Origin: Arthrobacter koreensis | GTDB lineage: Bacteria; Actinomycetota; Actinomycetes; Actinomycetales; Micrococcaceae | Direction: 5' to 3' | DNA length: 64,000 nucleotides | Assembly (NCBI RefSeq): GCF_009193255.1 | Contig: NZ_WACG01000007.1 | Coordinates: 62,001 to 126,000 of the forward strand | In this document: positions 1-8,865 of the stretch, in pieces | How positions within the stretch are numbered: the stretch's first letter is position 1 | Layout of the letters: every line of letters begins with the position of its first letter | The notes under the pieces: generated by a model | Seen by the model: the letters and a program-made list of their open reading frames with translations, nothing else | The model's database searches: none | What the model was told of the DNA's origin: nothing | Position numbers and translations under genes: made by a program

Positions 1-1400
1 ATTTCCACGGCCAGGACCCGGGTGAGCCCATCCAGGGCTTTGCGGAGCTTCAGTCCGGCCGCCCATCCCATTGAAACGTGGTCTTCCTGCATGGCGGAGG
101 ACGGAATCGAGTCCACTGATGCTGGTACGGCGAGCCGTTTGAGCTCGGAGACGATTCCGGCCTGGGTGTACTGGGCAATCATGTGCCCGGAGTCCACGCC
201 GGGGTCATGGGCAAGGAAAGCATTCAGTCCGTGGCTGCGGTTGCGGTCCAGGAACCGGTCGGTGCGCCGCTCGCTCATGGAGGCAAGGTCCGCGACGGCG
301 ATTGCGAGGAAATCCAGGACGTAGCCCACGGGAGCGCCGTGGAAGTTGCCGTTGGACTCAACCCGGCCGTCCGGGGTCACCACCGGGTTGTCCACGGCGG
401 AGGCGCGCTCACATGCCGCCACGTGCTCGGCATGCGCCAGGGTGGACCGGGCCGCCCCATGGACCTGCGGAGCGCAGCGCAGGGAGTAGGCGTCCTGCAC
501 CCGGGTGAACTCTCCGGTTTTCTGTTCCTCCACCAGCACGGATCCGCGCAGGACCGTCCGGATGTTCTCAGCGGACTCTGCCTGTCCGGGCTGCGGACGG
601 AGCGCCTGGAGGTCAGCGGCGAACACGGCCTCGGTCCCCAGCAGGCCCTCGACGCTCATTGCCGCCGCGATGTCCGCAACCGTCAGCAGCCGGTGCAGGT
701 CCGCGATGGCCAGGGTGAGCATGCCAAGCATGCCGTCAGTGCCGTTGATCAGCGCCAGGCCTTCCTTCTCCTGCAGCTCCAGGGGTTCCAGGCCAGCCGC
801 CGCCAGTGCCGCGGAGGCCTCCAGTTCCTTCCCATCGGCGTCGCGCACCCTGCCCTCGCCCATGAGCGCCAGCGCGCAGTGGGACAGCGGGGCCAGGTCA
901 CCGGAGCAGCCGAGCGAACCGTACTCGCCAATGACGGGAGTGATGCCTGCGTTGAGCAGATCGGCATAAGCCGATGCAACTTCCGGGCGGACACCTGTAC
1001 GTCCGGTAGCGAGGGTGGAAAGCCGGTTGAGCATCAGTGCTCGAATCACCTCCCGGTCCACCTCCTGGCCGGACGACGCCGCATGGCTGCGCACGAGCGA
1101 GCGCTGCAGGACCGTGCGCTGGCTGGGAGGTATCTGTTTCGTCGCCAGTGCCCCGAATCCCGTGGAGACGCCGTAGTGGGGCTTCGAGTCTGCGGCAAGT
1201 GATTCGATCACTGAACGTGAGGACCGCATGCCCGCCAGGGACTCGGCAGTCAGCGCCACCCGGGCACCTCCGCGGGCCACGGCCAGGATCTCCCCGGGCT
1301 CCAGGGGCCCTGTGCCAACGTTGACGGTGCGGACCGTGCCGGGGGCGGATTCCTGAGAAAAGAGAACCAAAACGTCATCCTGTCTGTGTGCTGCCGGCAT
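1..1400 (-). CDS. hutH: Histidine ammonia-lyase (3' end cut by window edge)
   Basis: Histidine ammonia-lyase deaminates L-histidine to urocanate, the first step of the Hut pathway, in the cytoplasm. About 466 codons are present and the C-terminus lies beyond position 1. Reverse translation gives YGVSTGFGALA near residue 77 and the prosthetic-group loop GSLGCSGDLAPLSH near residues 161-174. The self-cyclising triad is Cys165-Ser166-Gly167 instead of the textbook Ala-Ser-Gly. LINGTDGMLGM, NPVVTPDGRVESNGNFHG and SAMQEDHVSMG follow, all family signatures. The ATG at 1400 is the furthest in-frame ATG. A TTG ten codons later is an alternative, because homologues usually begin close to the TVNVGTGPL segment. 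TGAAATGC boxes lie 15-58 bp upstream. Confidence in the function is high. Confidence 0.93.
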   Translation of the reverse strand, partial: MPAAHRQDDVLVLFSQESAPGTVRTVNVGTGPLEPGEILAVARGGARVALTAESLAGMRSSRSVIESLAADSKPHYGVSTGFGALATKQIPPSQRTVLQRSLVRSHAASSGQEVDREVIRALMLNRLSTLATGRTGVRPEVASAYADLLNAGITPVIGEYGSLGCSGDLAPLSHCALALMGEGRVRDADGKELEASAALAAAGLEPLELQEKEGLALINGTDGMLGMLTLAIADLHRLLTVADIAAAMSVEGLLGTEAVFAADLQALRPQPGQAESAENIRTVLRGSVLVEEQKTGEFTRVQDAYSLRCAPQVHGAARSTLAHAEHVAACERASAVDNPVVTPDGRVESNGNFHGAPVGYVLDFLAIAVADLASMSERRTDRFLDRNRSHGLNAFLAHDPGVDSGHMIAQYTQAGIVSELKRLAVPASVDSIPSSAMQEDHVSMGWAAGLKLRKALDGLTRVLAVE

Positions 1401-1414
1401 TGCCCGCCGAACCG

Positions 1415-1458
1415 TGAAATGCCGCACAGTGGTACTGGCATTTCAACCAGTGAAATGC
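1415..1458. promoter_or_regulatory. Three TGAAATGC boxes upstream of hutH
   Basis: TGAAATGC occurs at 1415-1422 and 1451-1458, and its exact complement GCATTTCA at 1438-1445. The last two form a perfect inverted repeat with a 5-bp spacer (ACCAG). The boxes sit in the divergent gap between hutH (start 1400) and the CPBP gene (start 1524), so they are a candidate operator for hut control. The regulator is not in the window. Confidence 0.45.
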
Positions 1459-1523
1459 ACCGGGTGGTAATCCGCAAGTAGGGGACGAACGGCCCGCGAG
1501 GGTGATCAGGCACAATAGGGCAC

Positions 1524-2303
1524 ATGCCTACCGCCTCTGCTGATGCTGTGCCTGATGCCGGGACTCGGCGCAGGATCACGGTCGAAATCCTGATTGTGCT
1601 GGGACTTTCCCTGGGGCAGTCAGGCGTGTACGCCGTCGTGCGCCTGCTGGACAAGATGACCCAGGGGCCGCTGCAGGGACAGACCACCACGCTCAACCCG
1701 GTCCTGGATGACAGGGCCGTGTTTGACCTGGTGTACCAGCTGCTGGGAATTTTCTTCTCCCTGGTCCCGGTGGCGCTGGTCCTTTTCCTGCTGACCGAGC
1801 CCGGACGCTCGGCCTTCCGCCGGATCGGCTTCACGTTCTCCCGTCCGGTGCTGGACTTCGGGCTGGGATTTGCACTGGCGGCCGTCATCGGCGTGGGTAC
1901 GCTCGGCGTCTATGCGGCAGGGCGGGCGATGGGCATCACCACCGCAATCGTCCCGGCGGCCCTGGACACGTACTGGTGGACGCTTCCGGTCCTGGTGCTG
2001 TCCGCGATGCGGCATGCCGTCCTGGAGGAAGTCATTGTGGTGGGTTACCTCTTTACCCGGCTGCGCGCCCTGGGATGGTCGGTACCGGCGATGATCATCA
2101 CCAGCGCACTCATCCGGGCCAGTTACCACCTGTACCAGGGAATCGGCCCCGGAATCGGAAACTTCCTGATGGGACTGCTCTTCGGGTACGCCTATTACAA
2201 GACGAAGCGGGTGATGCCGCTGGTCATTGCGCACGCGCTCGTGGACATCGCCGGGTTCGTTGGGTTTGCCCTGTTTGGATCCGCCATTGGAATTGGAGAC
2301 TGA
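1524..2303 (+). CDS. CPBP-family intramembrane protease-like protein
   Basis: This 259-residue polytopic membrane protein has several hydrophobic segments. It carries the Abi/CPBP (CAAX protease and bacteriocin-processing) motifs: a di-glutamate at E168-E169 followed by a GYL segment, a histidine in ASYHLYQG about 35 residues later, and a late HALVDIAGF motif. In the classic motif (EExxxR) an arginine follows. Here that position is Val (EEVIVVG), so catalytic competence is uncertain. The family cleaves within membranes and some members give bacteriocin immunity, but no substrate is suggested here. The start is supported by a CACAAT hexamer 7 nt before the ATG, a leaderless-type arrangement. 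The glycosidase gene follows 7 bp later and is probably co-transcribed. Confidence 0.82.
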   Translation: MPTASADAVPDAGTRRRITVEILIVLGLSLGQSGVYAVVRLLDKMTQGPLQGQTTTLNPVLDDRAVFDLVYQLLGIFFSLVPVALVLFLLTEPGRSAFRRIGFTFSRPVLDFGLGFALAAVIGVGTLGVYAAGRAMGITTAIVPAALDTYWWTLPVLVLSAMRHAVLEEVIVVGYLFTRLRALGWSVPAMIITSALIRASYHLYQGIGPGIGNFLMGLLFGYAYYKTKRVMPLVIAHALVDIAGFVGFALFGSAIGIGD

Positions 2304-2310
2304 CGCCTTC

Positions 2311-4242
2311 ATGGCACTGCTGACACCCTGGGGAGAAGCCCTGGACCCGCAGAACGTCCTGCCCGACTATCCGCGGCCCCAGCTTGCGCGCGGAAACTGG
2401 CTGAACCTCAACGGGTACTGGGACTACGCCATCACCCCCGCAGCCCAGGCGGACCCGCCAGCGTCCTGGGACGGCAGGATCCTGGTGCCATTCTCGCCCG
2501 AGGCGCCGCTGTCCGGCGTCGACCGCCAGCTGCAGCCGGACCAAGCGCTCTGGTACCGTCGCACCTTCGAGGCACCGGCGGGCCAGGGAGGCCGGGTTCT
2601 GTTGCACTTCGGAGCCGTGGACCAGTCCTGCACCGTCCTGGTCAACGGACGGAAAGCGGGGGAGCACGACGGCGGCTACCTTCCTTTTGCCCTGGACATC
2701 ACCGCGATGCTGGATGATGGTCCTCCTGGCGCGGAGGCCGTGCATAACGGGAGTGCTGGAGCCGCGGCTGCCGCGGAAACCGGGGAAGCTGCCGGGCAGG
2801 AGATCGTGGTGCGGGTCCTGGACGGCAGTGAGACGAACGGGGCATCACGCGGCAAGCAGAAGCTGGACCGCGGAGGAATCTGGTACACGGCGCAGTCCGG
2901 GATCTGGCAGACGGTCTGGCTGGAACGGGTCCCGGAAACCTGGATTCGCGATGTGGTGCTGACTCCGCTGGAATCGCTCGACGGCGTCGAAATCACTGTG
3001 TCGATTGACGGTGCTTCGGCTGGTCCGGGTGCGGAAACCGGGCGGGAAACGGAGGCCGAGCGGAATCCGCCTGCCGAACCGAGCCTGCCCGCCGAACCGA
3101 GGCCGGAGGCCGGACCGAAAATCTCCGGCGACGTGGCGGTCTTTGCCGGTGGCACCGAAGTCGCAGCGGCGGTCTTCGTCCCGGGGCAGCCGCTCCGGCT
3201 GGCCCTGCCAGATCCACGGCTGTGGAGTCCGGAGGATCCGTTCCTCTACGACGTCCGGGTTCGCTTTGGCGCGGACGAGGTCAGGTCCTACTTTGGTCTG
3301 CGGACGTTCGGCACCGGTATTGATCCCGCCGGACACAAGCGCCTGCTGCTCAACGGCAAACCCTACCTGCACGCCGGCCTGCTGGATCAGGGCTACTGGC
3401 CGGACGGGCTGTACACGCCGCCTTCGGACGATGCCATGGTGTTCGACATCCAGACGGCCAGGGACCTGGGCTTCACGATGCTGCGCAAGCACATCAAGAT
3501 CGAGCCGCTGCGCTGGTACCACCACTGCGACCGGCTGGGCATGCTGGTCTGGCAGGACATGGTGAACGGCGGAATGGGGGATGGCCGGGCGCCTGAACCG
3601 GTGCCGCTGCCGGGCCGGGGAGGCAGGAGCGACCGCCGGTATGCGAAGTTCGGCCGCAGTGACGCCTCCGGCCGGGAGGCGTTCCGCCGTGAAGTGCGGG
3701 AGACCGTTGGGCTGCTCCGGAGCGTTCCCAGCATCGCCGTCTGGGTTCCGTTCAACGAGGGTTGGGGCCAGTTCGACGCCGCCGACGTCGCTGCTGAGCT
3801 CCGGGAGCTGGATGCTACCCGGACCATTGACCATGCCAGCGGCTGGCATGACCAGGGTGCCGGCGACGCCAAGAGTCTGCACGTGTACGCCGTTCCCTTC
3901 CATATCCGCCGGCGGTGGCAGCGGGACCCGCGGGTCATCGTCCTCTCCGAGTACGGCGGCTTCAGCCTCCCCGTCGAAGGACACACCTGGAACGCCAAAG
4001 TCTTTGGCTACGGCAAAACCCTGCGCAGCCGGGCCGAGCTCGAGAAAGCGTTCACGGCACTGCACCGCGAACAGATCGAGCCGGCTCTGCGGGAAGGCCT
4101 TGCCGCCACCGTCTACACCCAGCTCACCGACGTTGAGGATGAGGTCAACGGGCTGCTCACCTACGACCGCCGGGTGCTCAAGGTGGATCCCGCCGTCGTC
4201 CGCGGTTTGAACGCGGACCTGCTTCGTGCCTTCGTCCGGTAG
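2311..4242 (+). CDS. Glycoside hydrolase family 2 (beta-galactosidase/glucuronidase-like)
   Basis: A 643-residue enzyme of the GH2 layout: an N-terminal sugar-binding jelly-roll (about 15-190), an immunoglobulin-like domain (about 210-340) and a TIM-barrel catalytic domain (about 345-640). The acid/base is Glu483 in PFNEGWGQ and the nucleophile Glu547 in LSEYGGFS. The segment [25 protein letters not shown] is typical of the barrel. No signal peptide is visible, so it is probably cytoplasmic. Two low-complexity insertions (about residues 138-163, Ala/Glu/Gly; about 235-270, Pro/Glu/Arg) interrupt the N-terminal half. The start at 2311 gives [25 protein letters not shown], which matches family N-termini. 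A reading frame extends further upstream but overlaps the previous gene. Substrate specificity cannot be read from sequence. Confidence 0.9.
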   Translation: MALLTPWGEALDPQNVLPDYPRPQLARGNWLNLNGYWDYAITPAAQADPPASWDGRILVPFSPEAPLSGVDRQLQPDQALWYRRTFEAPAGQGGRVLLHFGAVDQSCTVLVNGRKAGEHDGGYLPFALDITAMLDDGPPGAEAVHNGSAGAAAAAETGEAAGQEIVVRVLDGSETNGASRGKQKLDRGGIWYTAQSGIWQTVWLERVPETWIRDVVLTPLESLDGVEITVSIDGASAGPGAETGRETEAERNPPAEPSLPAEPRPEAGPKISGDVAVFAGGTEVAAAVFVPGQPLRLALPDPRLWSPEDPFLYDVRVRFGADEVRSYFGLRTFGTGIDPAGHKRLLLNGKPYLHAGLLDQGYWPDGLYTPPSDDAMVFDIQTARDLGFTMLRKHIKIEPLRWYHHCDRLGMLVWQDMVNGGMGDGRAPEPVPLPGRGGRSDRRYAKFGRSDASGREAFRREVRETVGLLRSVPSIAVWVPFNEGWGQFDAADVAAELRELDATRTIDHASGWHDQGAGDAKSLHVYAVPFHIRRRWQRDPRVIVLSEYGGFSLPVEGHTWNAKVFGYGKTLRSRAELEKAFTALHREQIEPALREGLAATVYTQLTDVEDEVNGLLTYDRRVLKVDPAVVRGLNADLLRAFVR

Positions 4243-4245
4243 CCT

Positions 4246-4322
4246 GCCGGTTCTGCTGCCGGTTTCCACGGAATCGACCGCCTAGCAGTTCTGCTCCCGG
4301 TTAGAACCGGCAGCAGAACTGC
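4246..4322. repeat. Palindromic repeat (TTCTGCTSCCGG family), copy left of DUF559 gene
   Basis: Positions 4285-4302 and 4305-4322 form an inverted repeat with 18-bp arms (one mismatch) and a 2-bp centre. The arm reads GCAGTTCTGCTCCCGGTT. A further half unit with TTCTGCTGCCGGTT lies at 4250-4263. The element sits between the 3' ends of the GH2 gene (plus) and the DUF559-like gene (minus), so it could also act as a bidirectional terminator. A related palindrome lies on the other side of the DUF559-like gene at 5391-5430. Confidence 0.75.
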
Positions 4323-4356
4323 CAGCCGTGAGCGGATATCGGAACTGGCAGCGGGA

Positions 4357-5313
4357 TCATCGACGTCGTTTTCGGGGCAGACCCGCCCTCACCAGCCGCT
4401 GGACCAGTCCGTCGGGATTCTGCGGTGAACCTTGGAGATCGGTCCAGGACCATCGCACGAATCCCACACCAGTCGCCCGAATGGCGTCTTCACGCCGCTT
4501 CTCCCGAACGAGCGTCTCCCAGGACGGCTGCATTGTTTGGGTGCGGGGATCCCCAACGTTTCGTCCGTACTTCACAGCACCGTCGAATTCGCCGACCAGT
4601 CTGTGTTCGCGCCAAAAGAAGTCAGTGCGGCCGAGGAGTTTTCCGCCGGGGGACCGGAATTCCTGCTGCAGTTCCGGTGCTGGAAACCCATGCCGGCGGA
4701 GGATAGCTCGGGAGAACGACTCACCCGGTGATTCAGAGCGGGCGTCAGCGAACTCCAGGACCCGTAATGCCCGGCCACGTTTGGCGGAATCCGGAAGCCT
4801 GCCTGCAACAAGGCGAAGGTCATCTTTGCTGAGCGGAGAGAACCCTTTCAACATGTCAGGACGGAGGGCATGGTCCATAGCCGGAAGGGCCCGCTCAAAG
4901 GGCAGATAGGCGGCCATGTCAATAACGGTCTGCGCGCGGGACGTGAGTTCCACCCCGGCATACACAACCAGTGGATCCAGCAGTTTCCGCCTGGTCCAAC
5001 GCAGGTCGCCCCGGCGCCGGCCGTGCGAACGGGTGGATGCCAGAAGCAGAATCTCAGGCAACGCACCGACGACGGGAATGCCCCAAATGACTGCTGCCGT
5101 CTCCTGTACCAGGACGCGGGTCCCCACGGCGGACTCGACAGCCGCCAGTATCCTTAGCCGTTCACGCTCCCAGGGAGGCAACCGGCCCCATGCGACAGCG
5201 TCGACGTAAACGCCGCGCCTCAGGCGAACCAGTTCCCCGGCCAGGCAACGTTCGGACAGTGGCTTGCCCAGTCCGGCATGACCGTCGGCTACGAATAAAA
5301 GTTCTGCATCCAT
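4357..5313 (-). CDS. AbiEi-like / DUF559-domain protein (putative PD-(D/E)XK fold)
   Basis: This 318-residue protein begins with an AbiEi-type winged-helix-like region (about 15-80, with LVRLRRGVYVDA and an AAVIWGIP segment). It ends with a DUF559/very-short-patch-repair-like domain (about 225-310) containing GRTDFFWREHRLVGEFDGAVKYGR. There D, E-x-D and K are placed as in PD-(D/E)XK nucleases. Such single genes are common in Micrococcales and are often annotated as type IV toxin-antitoxin AbiEi-family antitoxin domain proteins. No toxin partner is next to it, so a TA role is not supported here. It is flanked on both sides by palindromes of one sequence family. A nuclease or defence role is only an inference from the fold. 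Confidence 0.75.
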   Translation of the reverse strand: MDAELLFVADGHAGLGKPLSERCLAGELVRLRRGVYVDAVAWGRLPPWERERLRILAAVESAVGTRVLVQETAAVIWGIPVVGALPEILLLASTRSHGRRRGDLRWTRRKLLDPLVVYAGVELTSRAQTVIDMAAYLPFERALPAMDHALRPDMLKGFSPLSKDDLRLVAGRLPDSAKRGRALRVLEFADARSESPGESFSRAILRRHGFPAPELQQEFRSPGGKLLGRTDFFWREHRLVGEFDGAVKYGRNVGDPRTQTMQPSWETLVREKRREDAIRATGVGFVRWSWTDLQGSPQNPDGLVQRLVRAGLPRKRRR

Positions 5314-5390
5314 TCCGTAGCTCTACGGGCAGGCAAGCAATCCCACCAGTGTCCTGGCCCCAAATGTGGATGACAGGGAGCCGGCTGGTT

Positions 5391-5430
5391 TGCGATTCTG
5401 CTGCCAGCTGCAACTGGCAGCAGAACCGCA
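5391..5430. repeat. Palindromic repeat (TTCTGCTGCCAG family), copy right of DUF559 gene
   Basis: Arms 5391-5407 and 5414-5430 (17 bp, one mismatch) flank a 6-bp loop. The arm contains ATTCTGCTGCCAG, nearly the same core as the element at 4246-4322. It lies between the 5' end of the DUF559-like gene and the 3' end of the VOC gene. Confidence 0.7.
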
Positions 5431-5444
5431 GACCGGAGCTAGAA

Positions 5445-6086
5445 CTAGATCTCGACGAGACCCTTCTCGGTGGCAAAGGTGACGGACATGATGCCGGGGG
5501 TGCCCTTGGGAGAGACCCAGGTGACATCCACGGACTCGAGCGGCTTTTCGACGGGCATGCCCAGCCACTCGGTCACCCGTGCGGCCGAGCCGGCAATGGT
5601 GAGCGACTGCAGCGAGACGGTGCCTTCCAGGGCACGGGAGGGGTGAAGGTCTGCCTTGTCCTCATCCCAGCGGAGCATGTAGGGAACCTGCGGGTCGGCG
5701 ATCAGCCCGTTGATGCCGATCTGCCGCCAGGTGAGTTCCTGTCCGTCGGGGAACTTGCGGTTGCCGGGGACGGAGGAGCGGCCAAGGCGTTCTTCGAAGG
5801 GAGCAAGGTCCTCAACGGCAACACACCAGCCCATCCAGCCGCCGCCGGCGTCGGAGCGTGCACGGACGGCCTGTCCAAACGGGGCCTTGTCCGAGGCGGG
5901 GTGGTTCAGTACTTCAACAACCTCAACATACTGGTGGTTGGCCAGCGGGAGGATCATGTTGCGGGTACCGAAACGGGGATGGACTCCGCCTTTGACGAAG
6001 TCAGTTCCCAGGGCAGCAGCAATGCGTTCCGTGGTGGCCAGCAGGCCGTCGGATTCGCAGGCGTAAGAGACGTGATCCAGGCGCAT
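5445..6086 (-). CDS. VOC-superfamily (glyoxalase-like domain) protein
   Basis: A 213-residue cytoplasmic protein that starts MRLDHVSYACES, the usual first strand of a vicinal-oxygen-chelate domain. It continues with RFGTRNMILPLANHQYVEVVEVLNHP, where H and E are positioned as metal ligands. A second half (about residues 130-213) looks like a degenerate repeat of the fold. This matches the glyoxalase-like domain family (PF13468 type) found widely in actinobacteria, for which no single reaction is established. It is monocistronic and reads away from the metYX operon. A DtxR-like inverted repeat lies 36 bp upstream of the start. Confidence 0.8.
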   Translation of the reverse strand: MRLDHVSYACESDGLLATTERIAAALGTDFVKGGVHPRFGTRNMILPLANHQYVEVVEVLNHPASDKAPFGQAVRARSDAGGGWMGWCVAVEDLAPFEERLGRSSVPGNRKFPDGQELTWRQIGINGLIADPQVPYMLRWDEDKADLHPSRALEGTVSLQSLTIAGSAARVTEWLGMPVEKPLESVDVTWVSPKGTPGIMSVTFATEKGLVEI

Positions 6087-6121
6087 GCGAACATCTTGGC
6101 ACGTTGTGACCTGTGTCTCGA

Positions 6122-6137
6122 CTAAGGCAAGCCTAAG
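6122..6137. promoter_or_regulatory. Possible DtxR/IdeR-type iron box
   Basis: CTAAGGCAAGCCTAAG is a near-perfect inverted repeat (7-bp arms, one mismatch, 2-bp centre). It resembles the TTAGGnTnnnCTAA core of actinobacterial DtxR/IdeR sites. It is 36 bp upstream of the VOC gene and upstream of the likely metY promoter. The match is partial and the assignment tentative. Confidence 0.35.
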
Positions 6138-6210
6138 CGCCGTAATGCGGCACTTTCACGCTGCGTCATATGGGTTGCACAACTGCCGGAGCGTTGGTTC
6201 TATTGGTACA

Positions 6211-6330
6211 GGTCATGAGTGCCAGCAGATAGCCCCGGCTTGCTGGCCGGCAACCCTCCAACCGCGGTGGGGTGCCCCGGGTGAAGACCTGGCCGTACGC
6301 AAACAGGCGTACCGGCAAGCGCGGGCCACA
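6211..6330 (+). ncRNA. SAM-IV riboswitch in the metY leader
   Basis: The leader contains GGTCATGAGTGCCAGC, then CCCCGGCTTGCTGGCCGGCA, CCTCCAACCGCGGTGGGGTG, CCCCGGGTGAAGACCTGGCC and a closing hairpin with GTACGC/GCGTAC arms. The order and conserved blocks match the SAM-I/SAM-IV clan, specifically the actinobacterial SAM-IV form found before metY/metX-type genes. It binds S-adenosylmethionine and is expected to turn off the downstream operon when SAM is abundant. No strong terminator with a T-run follows before the start codon at 6395, so translational or other control is possible. The 3' boundary is approximate. A weak -35-like TTGCAC lies at 6175-6180. Confidence 0.88.
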
Positions 6331-6394
6331 CGTGTCGCTCCGGAGTATCCCGGACTCGACCCTGTGGGGCCCCTGGTCATAAAGGGAGCACACA

Positions 6395-7711
6395 ATGTCT
6401 GCCAACTGGTCCTTCGAAACACGCCAGATCCATGCTGGTCAGGAGCCCGACGCCGTAACCGGCGCCCGCGCCCTGCCCATCTACCAAACCTCGTCCTTCG
6501 TCTTTCCCAGCGCCGAAGCGGCAGCCAACCGGTTCGCGCTGGCGGAACTCGAACCGATCTACACCCGGATCGGCAACCCCACCCAGGAAGCGGTGGAGAA
6601 CCGCATTGCGTCCCTGGAGGGGGGCATCGGAGCGCTGCTGCTCGCCTCCGGCCAGGCAGCCGAAACGTACGCCATCCTGAACCTCGCCCAGGCCGGCGAC
6701 CACATTGTGGCCAGCCCCAGCCTTTACGGCGGCACGTACAACCTCTTCAAGCACACGCTGAAGAAGTTCGGCATCGACGTCACGTTTGTTGCTGACCCGG
6801 ACAACCTCGACCAGTGGCGCGAAGCGGTGCGCCCCAACACCAAGGCCTTCTTCGGCGAGGTGGTGTCCAACCCCCGCCAGGACGTCCTGGACATTGAGGG
6901 GATTTCCGGCGCGGCGCATGAGGCAGGCGTCCCGCTAATCGTGGACAACACGCTCTCCACTCCCTACCTGATCCGTCCCATTGAATGGGGAGCGGACATC
7001 GTGGTGCACTCGGCCACCAAGTACCTCGGCGGGCACGGCACCGTTATTGCCGGCGTGATCGTGGACTCCGGAAACTTCGACTTCGGTGCGGACCCGGAGA
7101 AGTTCCCCGGCTTCAACACCCCTGACGAGAGCTACAACGGACTCGTCTACGCCAGGGACCTCGGCGCCGGCGGCGTCCTCGGGGCCAACCTGGCCTACAT
7201 CCTCAAGGCCCGGGTCCAGCTGCTCCGGGACCTCGGTTCGGCGCTGTCTCCGTTCAACGCGTTCCTCCTCGCCCAGGGGCTGGAGACCCTCAGCCTGCGC
7301 GTGGAGCGGCACGTCGAAAACGCCGTCGCCGTCGCGCAGTGGCTTGAAGCGCACGACGACGTTATCTCGGTTGCGTACGCAGGGCTTGAGTCGAGCCCGT
7401 GGTACGAGAGGGGACGCAAGTACGGTCCCCGGGGAACCGGAGCGATTGTGTCCTTTGAAATTGAAGGCGGTGTGGAAGCAGGCAAGCGCTTCGTCGACGG
7501 ACTCGAACTGCACTCGCACGTGGCCAACGTGGGGGACGTGCGCTCCCTGGTGATCCACCCGGCGTCCACGACCCACAGCCAGCTCGGGGCCGAGGCCCAG
7601 GCGGCGGCGGGCGTCAGCCCGGGGCTGGTCCGCCTCTCGGTTGGCCTTGAGCACATCGATGACATCATCGCGGATCTCGATGCCGGTTTCCGCGCCGCCA
7701 AGGGAGCATGA
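6395..7711 (+). CDS. metY: O-acetylhomoserine sulfhydrylase
   Basis: A PLP enzyme of the Cys/Met metabolism family that makes homocysteine from O-acetylhomoserine and sulfide. At 438 residues it has full family length. The PLP lysine is Lys209 in [11 protein letters not shown]. The cofactor-binding segment [11 protein letters not shown] (about residue 85), [22 protein letters not shown] and [10 protein letters not shown] are all present. The ATG is preceded by AAAGGGAG at good spacing. It is the first gene after the SAM-IV riboswitch and overlaps metX by 4 nt, so the two are translationally coupled. Together with metX it provides direct sulfhydrylation for methionine synthesis. Confidence 0.96.
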   Translation: MSANWSFETRQIHAGQEPDAVTGARALPIYQTSSFVFPSAEAAANRFALAELEPIYTRIGNPTQEAVENRIASLEGGIGALLLASGQAAETYAILNLAQAGDHIVASPSLYGGTYNLFKHTLKKFGIDVTFVADPDNLDQWREAVRPNTKAFFGEVVSNPRQDVLDIEGISGAAHEAGVPLIVDNTLSTPYLIRPIEWGADIVVHSATKYLGGHGTVIAGVIVDSGNFDFGADPEKFPGFNTPDESYNGLVYARDLGAGGVLGANLAYILKARVQLLRDLGSALSPFNAFLLAQGLETLSLRVERHVENAVAVAQWLEAHDDVISVAYAGLESSPWYERGRKYGPRGTGAIVSFEIEGGVEAGKRFVDGLELHSHVANVGDVRSLVIHPASTTHSQLGAEAQAAAGVSPGLVRLSVGLEHIDDIIADLDAGFRAAKGA

Positions 7712-8844
7712 AGTACAGCGTGACCACCTACCCGCCTGCACCGCAGCACCCTGTCCGTGTTCTTGACGGGGTGCTGCGGTACGCCCCCATCGGTGACCTC
7801 AAACTCGAAACCGGCGGTGTCCTTCCGGACGTTGTGCTGGGCTACGAAACCTGGGGCGAGCTAAACAGCGACGCGTCCAACGCCGTTCTGGTTCCGCATG
7901 CCCTGACGGGGAGTACCCACGTTGCGCAAGGCAGTTCGGATGAGCCGGGCTGGTGGGACGGACTGGTCGGCCCGGGGAAGACCATCGACACCGACCGGTT
8001 CTTCGTTGTCTCCATCAACATGCTCGGGGGTTGTTACGGTTCCACCGGGCCGGGGTCCGCGGATCCGGACGGACTGCCGTGGGGTTCGCGCTTTCCGTTC
8101 GTGACCATTCGGGATTCCGTGCACGCCGAAGCCCGGCTGGCGGACCAGCTGGGCATCCGGCGCTGGCACACGGTGCTGGGCGGATCACTCGGCGGCGCCC
8201 GGGCGCTCGAATGGGCGGTAACGGAACCCGAACGGGTGGCCCGGTGCGCGGTGATAGCAGCGACGGCGGCAAGCACCGGTGAGCAGATCGCCTTTGCCCA
8301 GGCGCAGGTGGCGGCAATCCGTTTGGACCCGGACTACAACGGCGGGGACTACTACAACGGCCGTGCGCCCGTGGCCGGACTGGGCCTGGCGCGGCGGATT
8401 GCGCACATTACCTACCGGTCCGAGGCCGAACTTCAGTACCGGTTCGGCCGGACGCCGCAGCCGGGGGAGGACCCGCTCGGTGCTGCCCTCCCGGCAGAAC
8501 GCGGCCGCTACCAGGTGGAGAGCTACCTGGACCACCAGGGGACAAAGCTCGCAGGAAGGTTCGACGCCAACAGCTACGTCATCCTCACCGAGGCGCTGAT
8601 GAGCCACGATGTCACCCGGGACCGGGGCAGCCTGAGCGAAGCGCTCGCCGCTGTCCGGGCTCAGTTCCTCGTGGCCGCGGTGGACTCGGACCGGCTGTAC
8701 TTCCCGGAACAGTCCTACGAACTGGCAGCCGCGCTTCCCGGGGAGAACCGCGTGCACCTGATCAGCGCGCCCATTGGACACGACGGGTTCCTTACCGACG
8801 TGCTCCAGCTCCGGGACGTGCTGCGGAAGGATTTCTTCGGCTAG
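7708..8844 (+). CDS. metX: Homoserine O-acetyltransferase
   Basis: An alpha/beta-hydrolase-fold acyltransferase of 378 residues that activates L-homoserine with acetyl-CoA (a succinyl-CoA variant cannot be excluded). The nucleophile elbow is GGSLGG with Ser160. Most homologues read GGSMGG. The catalytic acid lies in VAAVDSDRLYFPEQ and the histidine in IGHDGFL near the C-terminus. NMLGGCYGSTGP and PHALTGSTHV form the oxyanion and substrate regions. The ATG overlaps the metY stop. The product is the substrate of MetY, so both steps sit under one SAM-sensing leader. The SGNH gene ends only 22 bp downstream on the other strand. Confidence 0.95.
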   Translation: MKYSVTTYPPAPQHPVRVLDGVLRYAPIGDLKLETGGVLPDVVLGYETWGELNSDASNAVLVPHALTGSTHVAQGSSDEPGWWDGLVGPGKTIDTDRFFVVSINMLGGCYGSTGPGSADPDGLPWGSRFPFVTIRDSVHAEARLADQLGIRRWHTVLGGSLGGARALEWAVTEPERVARCAVIAATAASTGEQIAFAQAQVAAIRLDPDYNGGDYYNGRAPVAGLGLARRIAHITYRSEAELQYRFGRTPQPGEDPLGAALPAERGRYQVESYLDHQGTKLAGRFDANSYVILTEALMSHDVTRDRGSLSEALAAVRAQFLVAAVDSDRLYFPEQSYELAAALPGENRVHLISAPIGHDGFLTDVLQLRDVLRKDFFG

Positions 8845-8865
8845 GCGCCTGCTCCGCGGAGGAAC

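Noticed and set aside
183-1202. Long plus-strand open frame opposite hutH
   Set aside because: Its translation is low-complexity and Arg/Gly-rich, while the minus strand encodes clear histidase motifs. It is a GC-bias shadow.
4357-5313. Complete type IV toxin-antitoxin (AbiE) system
   Set aside because: Only an AbiEi-like N-terminus is seen. No AbiEii nucleotidyltransferase gene lies beside it.
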